The notes under the pieces are model-generated. The model worked only from the letters and a program-made list of their open reading frames with translations, made no database searches and was not told the origin of the DNA. Of a stretch of 5,660 bases of DNA, positions 1 to 5,400 are shown piece after piece. The DNA is taken from contig CAUBWQ010000079.1 in the NCBI GenBank assembly GCA_958439775.1, positions 1 to 5,660 of the forward strand, in the 5' to 3' direction. The translations under genes were made by a program, and so were the position numbers. This stretch comes from an uncultured Collinsella sp. GTDB taxonomy: Bacteria > Actinomycetota > Coriobacteriia > Coriobacteriales > Coriobacteriaceae. How positions within the stretch are numbered: position 1 is the stretch's first letter; every line of letters begins with the position of its first letter.

Positions 1-104
1 GGTTTACCCACACGACGACGGACGTAAATCACGGGCATCTCAAAGGAGCCCGTGCCATACAGTCGATTGAGCTCGGACATTTCCACTGTTCTTCCGATAA
101 ACAT
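1..104 (-). CDS. AAA family ATPase (PF01637/DUF234-like), N-terminal fragment with altered Walker A
   Basis: This is a partial gene reading off the left edge; 34 complete codons are visible. The peptide begins MFIGRTVEMSELNRLYG and continues to VIYVRRRVGK. This closely matches the N-terminus of bacterial/archaeal-type ATPases that start MF(I/V)GR..E...L..LY and carry a P-loop of the form YGRRRVGKT. Many members have a C-terminal DUF234 nuclease-like domain, not visible here. The ATG at 104-102 is preceded by AAAGGAAGG, a good ribosome binding site about 9 nt upstream, which fixes the start. Two oddities stand out: the first Walker A glycine is valine (GTC), and the codon after the lysine begins CC, so it encodes proline instead of the usual Thr/Ser. 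The copy may be inactive or decaying. The cellular role of this family is poorly defined. Family assignment is fairly sure; integrity is unknown. Confidence 0.72.
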   Translation of the reverse strand, partial: MFIGRTVEMSELNRLYGTGSFEMPVIYVRRRVGK

Positions 105-122
105 AGGGCCATCCTTCCTTTG

Positions 123-172
123 CGTTATAGCTAGCTATATTATACCTTACTATAATATAGCTAGCTATAACG
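123..172. promoter_or_regulatory. Perfect 22-bp-arm inverted repeat in the ATPase gene promoter region
   Basis: The arms at 123-144 and 151-172 are exact reverse complements around a 6-base centre (CCTTAC). Inside each arm lies the 14-bp palindrome TATAGCTAGCTATA, at 126-139 and 156-169, with centres 30 bp apart. The inner ends of the arms read TATAAT outward in both directions (151-156 on plus, 144-139 on minus), so -10-like elements are embedded, though no good -35 is visible. The structure ends 18 bp before the ATPase start codon. It looks like an operator for a dimeric regulator overlapping the promoter. A cruciform or a small inverted-repeat element is the alternative. No U-tract follows, so it is not a terminator. 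Confidence 0.6.
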
Positions 173-229
173 TGATTCGACAAGCGGCGCACGAAAAGGG
201 GCGATACACCGCCGCACGTGGACCGTTCC

Positions 230-398
230 GGAAAATGTATCCCGTTCTGGAGCCAAAAACTGGGCCGTAGTTTCCGCCAAACATGCCATCCGAAAAGCGT
301 GTCCCGTTCTGAGCCTGAATTCTGGGATGCACTTTCCGCTGAAGCTTCTACCGGAAAATGCATCCCATTCCGAGCGCTCATTCCGGGTCACGGTTTCC
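230..398. repeat. REPIN-like array A: three 46-bp imperfect palindromes
   Basis: The units are at 230-275, 292-337 and 353-398, each exactly 46 bp and separated by 16 and 15 bp. Each has a 14-bp left half (consensus GGAAA-N5-TCCC, e.g. GGAAAATGCATCCC), an 18-bp centre, and a right half that is the left half's imperfect reverse complement (e.g. GGGATGCACTTTCC). The GGAAA and CCC parts are nearly invariant and the inner five bases drift. The centres carry (T)GAGC, and in the third unit the palindrome GAGCGCTC. Array B (1737-1997) has the same design. The array lies between two divergently transcribed genes. Small reading frames across it repeat peptides such as GKCIPF, an artefact of the repeat. 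Confidence 0.85.
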
Positions 399-591
399 TC
401 AGGTACAAGGCGACGATCCGCCGCCCTTATCACATGCCTTCAAATATGCGATCCAGAAACACAAAACAGCAGATAGAATGCTCTTTTTCAAAAAGTACAC
501 GTCTCGAAACTTACCCAGTCTTCATAACTCGCTACCGTTCAAGGTCGCCGATTACCGCCCACCGATTCGGATGTAAAAATGTCGCCGAAAA

Positions 592-606
592 CAGGTCATC
601 TACCTG
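592..606. promoter_or_regulatory. Short inverted repeat CAGGT-N5-ACCTG
   Basis: Exact 5-bp arms are separated by 5 bp, about 88 bp before the downstream start codon and 10 bp before the tandem repeat. The spacing suits a dimeric regulator, but arms this short can arise by chance. Confidence 0.25.
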
Positions 607-616
607 CATGGTTAGA

Positions 617-638
617 TTTTGGTCAGCTTTTGGTCAGC
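617..638 (+). repeat. Exact tandem duplication of TTTTGGTCAGC
   Basis: Two adjacent identical 11-bp copies lie at 617-627 and 628-638, ending 55 bp before the downstream start codon. An 11-bp pitch is about one DNA turn, so both copies would face the same side of the helix. This is compatible with a double regulator site in the promoter or leader of the following gene, or with simple slippage. The second copy runs into the palindrome TCAGCTGA (634-641). Confidence 0.45.
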
Positions 639-675
639 TGAGCGGCAAGTTCCAGCTGATACGTTTTTGCTACCC

Positions 676-684
676 AAAAGGAGG
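676..684 (+). promoter_or_regulatory. Strong Shine-Dalgarno sequence AAAAGGAGG
   Basis: This is a near-perfect match to the anti-Shine-Dalgarno sequence, 9 nt before the ATG at 694. It fixes the start of the DUF559-like gene and suggests efficient translation. Confidence 0.85.
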
Positions 685-693
685 CGGTAGCTC

Positions 694-1692
694 ATGACCC
701 ACTGCAATGACCAACTCATCGACCAGCTGTTGAACCAAGCCGAACAAGAGGGGCGCTGCCTGATTCCCCCGAGCACGGCGATCCGAAAAGCGCTCCTTCG
801 GCGCACCGGCGACACGGTTGTCTCGCCCATGCCGGGGTTGTTTGCGCGAAAAACGCGCTGGGATGAACTCAACCGAGCGCAACGCCATTGCGAAATCCTC
901 CGCGCCCTTGCGATCATCCACCCCGATTGGACGTTCTGCTCGTTTTCGGCCGCCTGCCTGCTGGGGCTCGAGGTCTCGTGGCGACACCTGAATGTCGTGC
1001 ATGTCTGCAGCTCGACAAAGCCGTCGGCTCGCCCAGGCGTCCGAATCCAGCGGCATCAGATTGAGCCGGCCGGAGCAATACACAGAGCCGGCATATCGGT
1101 AACGCCGCCCATTCAAACGGTGACGGATTGCCTGCTGCAAACTGGTTTTGCCGACGGCATGCCCATTGCCGATTCGGCGATCTCAAAGCTTGGTCTAACG
1201 CGAGAGCAGCTGATGGCGGCCGTCGAGCAACGAGCGAGCACTCGCAACGACCGGGCCATCCGCACCGCCCTCACGACACTTCGGTATGCCGACGCCCGCG
1301 CCGAGAGCGGTGGAGAATCAGTCGCCCGCGCCGTCATGATCGAGACCGGCTTCGCACCCGACCAACTGCAATACGAGCTGACGGACCCCTTCGATTCGAC
1401 CGAGACTATGCGAACGGACTTTGCCTGGGAGCGCCAGGCGCGGGAGCTCACGTTGGGAGAACTCGACGGGTTCGTCAAATATACCGACCAGGCCATGTTA
1501 GCCGGGCGCACCACCGCCGAAGCACTCGTTGCCGAACGGCAACGTGAAGCGCACCTGTCGCTCTACGGCCATCCCTTGCTGCGCTTTACCATGAGTGAAG
1601 TCCGCTCGACAGGAGTGCTCGCAAAAAAGCTGCAGACAGCAGGCATCCGGCAGACCGCGCTGCCGACATGGCTCAACGACGTGGACCTGTAG
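694..1692 (+). CDS. AbiEi-like N-terminal / DUF559-like (Vsr-fold) hypothetical protein
   Basis: The protein has 332 residues. Residues about 10-105 resemble the AbiEi antitoxin-type region of actinobacterial proteins: a predicted winged-helix segment, then PGLF.....W..L....R...ILRALAIIHP and S.SAACLLGLEVS. Residues about 100-170 fit the conserved middle part (GISVTPPIQTVTDCL). Residues about 200-265 look like a DUF559/Vsr nuclease fold: ESGGES (E208), RTDFAW (D242) and GELDGFVKY (E256, D258, K262), which together could form a PD-(D/E)XK-type metal site. There is no signal peptide or membrane segment. This architecture is common in Actinobacteria, but its function is not established; nuclease or defence/toxin-antitoxin roles are inference. 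No partner toxin gene (AbiEii-like) is adjacent. The gene stands alone, flanked by palindromic repeat arrays on both sides, and converges with the Mo-hydroxylase operon. Confidence 0.8.
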   Translation: MTHCNDQLIDQLLNQAEQEGRCLIPPSTAIRKALLRRTGDTVVSPMPGLFARKTRWDELNRAQRHCEILRALAIIHPDWTFCSFSAACLLGLEVSWRHLNVVHVCSSTKPSARPGVRIQRHQIEPAGAIHRAGISVTPPIQTVTDCLLQTGFADGMPIADSAISKLGLTREQLMAAVEQRASTRNDRAIRTALTTLRYADARAESGGESVARAVMIETGFAPDQLQYELTDPFDSTETMRTDFAWERQARELTLGELDGFVKYTDQAMLAGRTTAEALVAERQREAHLSLYGHPLLRFTMSEVRSTGVLAKKLQTAGIRQTALPTWLNDVDL

Positions 1693-1736
1693 GAGCTGCT
1701 AGGCCACGCATCGCCGGATCGCACCCCCCCCTATTT

Positions 1737-1997
1737 GGGCCGCGTTTTCCCAACGACCACGCCAACGGAAAGCGCGTCCTAGCCTGGACGCTCAAAACGG
1801 GATGCACTTTCCGGATGGCGGGCCTGGCGGAAAGCGTGTCCCGGAATCCCGTCTCAGAGCTGGACAGGCTTTCCGGTTGAGTCCTTCAGCGGAAACCGCA
1901 TCCCGGAATAAACGCTCAAGCTGGGATGCACTTTCCAAGTGAGCGGTTAACGGAAAGCGCATCCCATTCTGAGCGCCGAATCCGGGACACAGTTTCC
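1737..1997. repeat. REPIN-like array B: one half-unit plus four 46-bp imperfect palindromes
   Basis: The full units are at 1767-1812, 1829-1874, 1891-1936 and 1952-1997, each 46 bp, with spacers of 16, 16 and 15 bp. A lone right half (GGGCCGCGTTTTCC, 1737-1750) sits 16 bp before the first unit, in register, so the array once probably extended left. The half-site is the GGAAA-N5-TCCC of the array at 230-398. The centres of the first three units carry the motif as CGCTCA or a close variant, whereas the last unit and all units of the other array carry it as TGAGC or a close variant. The first three are therefore inverted relative to the others. Pairing of the halves is best in the second and third units (12 of 14). 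The last unit runs into a 12-bp palindrome TCCGCATGCGGA (1995-2006). The array fills the convergent gap between the two transcription units, where no gene is seen. Confidence 0.85.
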
Positions 1998-2012
1998 GCA
2001 TGCGGAGGCGCT

Positions 2013-2050
2013 CCAAACAAAAGGCCCCGGCTCGCGATGGGGCTGGGGCC
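2013..2050 (-). terminator. Rho-independent terminator of the ygfK-ferredoxin-xdh operon
   Basis: Read on the minus strand, GGCCCC (2050-2045) pairs with GGGGCC (2028-2023). The stem is extended by two further pairs past one mismatch, and the tail TTTTGTTTG follows directly. It begins about 70 bp after the Mo-hydroxylase stop codon. On the plus strand no T-run follows, so it is directional and serves the minus-strand operon. Confidence 0.7.
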
Positions 2051-2119
2051 AAAGGTGCAGCGTATGTAGTTGATGTTCAGCGCGAACAGCCCGTCAGCAA
2101 CGGCCGTGCGCGCCCTACC

Positions 2120-4897
2120 CTACCCGCGGTGACGGGCGCGGCTGTAGGGCGTATCCACCATGGGCAGATCTGGACGCAGCTTACCGTCAAACGCGCGGTA
2201 GGCATTCTGCACGGCGGGCGCCGTGGGGATCGTTGCGATCTCGCCGATGCCCTTGCCGCCGTATGCCACGGGCAACAGCTCGTCCTTCTCCACGTAGATG
2301 GCGTGGATATTCGGAATCTCGGGCGCGCGGAACAGCCCGAGGGTGCCGTACCTGGCCTGGGGCACGCAGTCCTTGAGCGGCCAATCCTCGGTAAGCGCAT
2401 AGCCCATACCCATGAGCACGCCGCCTTCGATCTGACCCTGGATGGAGATGGGGTTGACCACCTTGCCGGAATCGTGTGCGGCATAGACCTCGCTCACGCG
2501 ACCGTCATCATCCAGAATGACCACATGCGTGGCAAACCCGTAGCAGATGTGGCTCTTGGGGTTGGGAACGTCGGCGCCCAGCTTGTCGGTCGGCTCCAGG
2601 TACACGTAGCCAAACTCGCATCCCTCGAGCGCCTTGATGGCAGCCGCGGGATCCTGAGGATGCATACCCTGGTCGGCGACGAGCTCCTGCGTGCGCAGCT
2701 GATAGGCGCGACCGTCGTCGTACTCGATCTTGACGCCGTCGCCGTGGGCGCTCACCGGGCCAGTAGGCGCAGGCTTGCCGGCCTCGACGTCAAGCATGGC
2801 ATCGCGCAGCAAGAAGGCGGCACCGCGCACAGCCTCGCCGGTCACGACCGTCTGACGCGAGCCAGACGTGGTGCCGGAGTCGGGAGCGTTCTCGGTGGAG
2901 CACTCGCCGTTGGCGATGCAGCGAAGCGGCAGGCCGCATGCCTCGGCAACGTCTTGCAAAAAGACGGTGTTACAGCCCTGGCCAATGTCGGACGTGGCGG
3001 CATAGACCACGGCCGCGCCGTTCTCGATGCGAATCTTGCAGCGGCCGGCATCGGGCAGGCCCACGCCCACGCCGGCGTTCTTCATGGCGCAGGCAATGCC
3101 GGCGTGTCCGGGATGCGCATAGTAGGCATCCTTGACCTCGAGCAGTGTCTCCTTCAGCGCCGTGGAGCAGTCGGCAATCTGACCGTTGGGCAAAACCTCG
3201 CCCGGCTCGATGGCGTTGCGGTAGCGAATCTCCCACGGATCCAGGCCGACCTTCTCGGCCAGCAGGTCGATTAGGCTCTCGAGCGCAAACTCGGACTGGC
3301 AGACGCCAAAGCCACGGTACGCGCCGGCGGGCGGGTTGTTGGTGTAGTAGCCATAACCGCGAATGTCGGTGTTCTGGTACTTGTAGGGGCCGACAGCATG
3401 CGTGCAAGCGCGCTCGAGCACCGGGCCGCACAGCGACGCGTAGGCGCCGGTGTCAAAGTTGATCTCGCAATCCAGGCCGGTAAAGTTGCCCTCGGCGTCG
3501 CAACCCAGCGTAAAGGTACCGTCCATGGCATGACGCTTGGGATGGAACGCGAGCGACTCGGCACGCGTGAGCTTGCACTTCACAGGACGCTGGAACTTAT
3601 AGGCAGCAAGCGCGGCCAGGTGCTGGATCGAAACGTCCTCCTTACCGCCAAAGCCGCCGCCCACGAGCATGGTCTCGACGACCACGCGCTCGGGTTCGCT
3701 ATCCCAGCCAAACATATGGGCACACTCTTTGCGCGTGTCGTAGGCACCCTGGTCGGTCGACTGCACCTTGACGCCGTTCTTGTACGGGAAGGCAACGGCG
3801 CACTCGGGCTCCAAAAAGGCGTGCTCGGTAAAGGGCGTGGTAAAGCGCTGCGTCACGGTGAATGCGCTCTCCGCCAGCGCCTTGGCGGCGTCGCCACGCG
3901 TCACGTGACGGCTCTGGCATACGTTGTCCTTGAGCTCCACCGTGTTGCCAAAGGCAAAGAAGCTGTCGTGCAGGCGCGGGGCATCGGCAGCCCTGGCCTC
4001 GGCGATGTTGCGCACGGGCTCCAGAGGCTCGTAATCGATCTTTACGAGCTTCTTGGCCTTCTCGAGCGTCGCCTCGTCCTCGGCAACCACCAGCACGATG
4101 GCGTCACCCACGCAGCGGGTGATATCGCCCTGAGCAATCATGACGTCCCAGTCCTGGATAAGGTGGCCGACCTGGTTGACCGGCACGTCCTCGGCGCGCA
4201 GGATGCCCACCACGCCGGGCAGGGCCTCGGCCTTGGAGGTATCGATGGAGAGCACACGGGCGCGCGGGTACTTGGAGCGCACGGCGCTGGCATAGGTCAG
4301 ACCCGGCTGATCGAGCTCGTCGATGTCGTCGGGATACTTGCCCTCGCCGAGCACCTTCTTGCGCACGTCGATACGGAAGGCGCGCTTGCCCACGCCGTAG
4401 TCGTCGCCGCGCTCCAGATCCTCGTCGATCTGCTTTTCGCCGCGGAGCACCGCAGCGGCCAGCGCAATGCCCTCGATAATCTTTTTGTAGCCGGTGCAGC
4501 GGCAGACGTTGCCGCGGATGGCGTACTTGATCTGCTCCTCGGTGGGCTCGGGGTCCTCGGCGATGAGCGCCGCACCCGCCATGACCATACCGGGGATGCA
4601 AAAACCGCACTGCACGGCGCCCACGGCGCCAAAGGCGTACACAAAGGCCTCGCGCACGTCCTCGGGCAGGCCCTCGACGGTCACGATGTTGCGGCCGGCG
4701 GCAAGAGCGGTGGTCAGCACGCACGCCTTGACGGCTGCACCGTCCACATGGATGGTGCAGGTACCGCACGCGCCCTCGGAGCAGCCGTCCTTGGCGGAGT
4801 GAATGTGTAGGTCGTCGCGCAGGTAGCGCAGCAGCGGTTTATTTTGGGTCGTCGTGCGCTCGACGCCGTTAACGGTAAAAGTGAATTCCTGTGCCAT
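2120..4897 (-). CDS. Molybdenum hydroxylase, selenium-dependent xanthine dehydrogenase / XdhD type (fused [2Fe-2S] and Mo domains)
   Basis: This 925-residue protein probably hydroxylates a purine such as xanthine or hypoxanthine at a molybdopterin centre. Residues 1-75 form a plant-type [2Fe-2S] domain (C39, C44, C47, C59). Residues about 80-152 form the second [2Fe-2S] domain (C97, C100, C132, C134; CGFC and CRCTG). Residues about 180-295 are the small Mo-protein domain and about 310-915 the Mo-binding domain. Visible Mo-site motifs are STDQGAYDTRKE (379-391), GGGFGGKE (413-420), AYRGFG (526-531) and GKGIGE (881-886). By family alignment E420, R528 and E886 match bovine xanthine oxidase E802, R880 and E1261. 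There is no FAD domain, so electrons must leave through a partner. The length fits XdhD (about 950) and the Se-dependent XDH family. 'Selenium-dependent' in these families refers to a labile selenium cofactor; there is no in-frame TGA here. The start ATG has AAGGGA 6 nt upstream, overlapping the end of the ferredoxin gene, which suggests coupled translation. The exact substrate is not proven. Confidence 0.88.
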   Translation of the reverse strand: MAQEFTFTVNGVERTTTQNKPLLRYLRDDLHIHSAKDGCSEGACGTCTIHVDGAAVKACVLTTALAAGRNIVTVEGLPEDVREAFVYAFGAVGAVQCGFCIPGMVMAGAALIAEDPEPTEEQIKYAIRGNVCRCTGYKKIIEGIALAAAVLRGEKQIDEDLERGDDYGVGKRAFRIDVRKKVLGEGKYPDDIDELDQPGLTYASAVRSKYPRARVLSIDTSKAEALPGVVGILRAEDVPVNQVGHLIQDWDVMIAQGDITRCVGDAIVLVVAEDEATLEKAKKLVKIDYEPLEPVRNIAEARAADAPRLHDSFFAFGNTVELKDNVCQSRHVTRGDAAKALAESAFTVTQRFTTPFTEHAFLEPECAVAFPYKNGVKVQSTDQGAYDTRKECAHMFGWDSEPERVVVETMLVGGGFGGKEDVSIQHLAALAAYKFQRPVKCKLTRAESLAFHPKRHAMDGTFTLGCDAEGNFTGLDCEINFDTGAYASLCGPVLERACTHAVGPYKYQNTDIRGYGYYTNNPPAGAYRGFGVCQSEFALESLIDLLAEKVGLDPWEIRYRNAIEPGEVLPNGQIADCSTALKETLLEVKDAYYAHPGHAGIACAMKNAGVGVGLPDAGRCKIRIENGAAVVYAATSDIGQGCNTVFLQDVAEACGLPLRCIANGECSTENAPDSGTTSGSRQTVVTGEAVRGAAFLLRDAMLDVEAGKPAPTGPVSAHGDGVKIEYDDGRAYQLRTQELVADQGMHPQDPAAAIKALEGCEFGYVYLEPTDKLGADVPNPKSHICYGFATHVVILDDDGRVSEVYAAHDSGKVVNPISIQGQIEGGVLMGMGYALTEDWPLKDCVPQARYGTLGLFRAPEIPNIHAIYVEKDELLPVAYGGKGIGEIATIPTAPAVQNAYRAFDGKLRPDLPMVDTPYSRARHRG

Positions 4898-4909
4898 GGT
4901 GATTCCCTT

Positions 4910-5389
4910 CTACACGCCGGCGGCGATGCCGGTGCGGTCGTGGATAGCGCCATGCGGGCAGACGACGGCGCACATGCCGCACGACAGGCAGTCCGCGCCG
5001 TCGATATGGGCGCAGTTGTCCTCGATGCGGATAGCGCCGGCGGGGCACTTTTTAGCGCACATGCCACAACCGATGCAGCTCGTGTCGCAGATCTTGCGGG
5101 CAATGGCGCCCTTATCCGTGTTGTTGCAGCGCACCAGGATGTTCTGGTAGCCGGGAACGAAAGCAATCACGCGCTGCGGGCACGCCATGCCGCACAGGCC
5201 ACAGCCCGTGCACTTGGAGCGGTCCACGCGGGCGACGCCGTCGACCAGTACGATGGCACCGTGGGGGCAGGCCGTGACACAGGCACCACAGCCAATGCAG
5301 CCTTCGCTGCAACGGGCGTCGCCGCCTGCGGAAGCACAGCCGCTTCCGCAGGCAACGTAGGCCACGTTATGTTGAATGGATTTGGCCAT
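4910..5389 (-). CDS. Four-cluster ferredoxin, RnfB C-terminal-like
   Basis: This 159-residue soluble electron carrier has four CxxCxxCxxxCP motifs starting at C31, C60, C105 and C134, enough for four [4Fe-4S] clusters arranged as two ferredoxin-like modules. Six further cysteines (C14, C18, C27, C88, C101, C126) lie outside these motifs. The pattern VAYVAC...C...C.GCIGCG.CV.ACP, then a segment with NTDKGA.ARK.CD..CIGCGMC, resembles the C-terminal ferredoxin region of Rnf complex subunit B. The N-terminal membrane helix of RnfB is absent and no signal peptide is seen, so it should be cytoplasmic. It starts 11 bp after the upstream ygfK-like gene; a weak AGGCGAG overlapping that stop codon is the only ribosome site, so translation is probably coupled. 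It ends 12 bp before the Mo-hydroxylase gene. Sitting between a flavoprotein and a hydroxylase without an FAD domain, it probably shuttles electrons between them. This role is inferred from context. Confidence 0.87.
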   Translation of the reverse strand: MAKSIQHNVAYVACGSGCASAGGDARCSEGCIGCGACVTACPHGAIVLVDGVARVDRSKCTGCGLCGMACPQRVIAFVPGYQNILVRCNNTDKGAIARKICDTSCIGCGMCAKKCPAGAIRIEDNCAHIDGADCLSCGMCAVVCPHGAIHDRTGIAAGV

Positions 5390-5400
5390 AAGAGACTCGC

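Larger units (their letters stand above)
399..675. other. Leader region of the DUF559-like gene, no gene seen
   Basis: I see no convincing coding sequence, RNA gene or clear sigma-70 promoter here. It is more AT-rich than the flanking genes. It contains a short palindrome CTTTTTCAAAAAG (483-495), an inverted repeat CAGGT-N5-ACCTG (592-606) and an exact 11-bp tandem duplication (617-638), both listed separately. Together with the palindromic array just upstream, it makes up most of the 589-bp gap between the divergent ATPase and DUF559-like genes. Confidence 0.5.

Noticed and set aside
30..54. Hairpin CACGGGC / GCCCGTG as a possible terminator
   Set aside because: It lies inside the ATPase coding sequence, has an 11-base loop and no T-run.
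173..229. Possible degenerate extra repeat unit before the first unit of array A
   Set aside because: CGAAAAGGGG and GGACCGTTCC vaguely resemble half-sites, but neither their spacing nor their sequence fits the 46-bp register.
40..697. Small open frames through the left repeat region and 1668-2052, encoding peptides such as GKCIPF and NGMHFP
   Set aside because: The repeated peptides simply follow the 46-bp DNA repeat in several frames on both strands. There is no ribosome site and no consistent frame.
230..1997. CRISPR array, suggested by regularly spaced repeats
   Set aside because: The 46-bp units are imperfect palindromes that diverge from each other, the spacers are only 15-16 bp, some spacers resemble one another in reverse complement, and no cas genes are seen.
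2000..4810. Long plus-strand open frames (2000-3274 and 3398-4810)
   Set aside because: Both lie antisense to the well-supported Mo hydroxylase gene. The frames stay open because of its GC-rich codon usage, the proteins resemble no family, and no convincing ribosome sites precede them.
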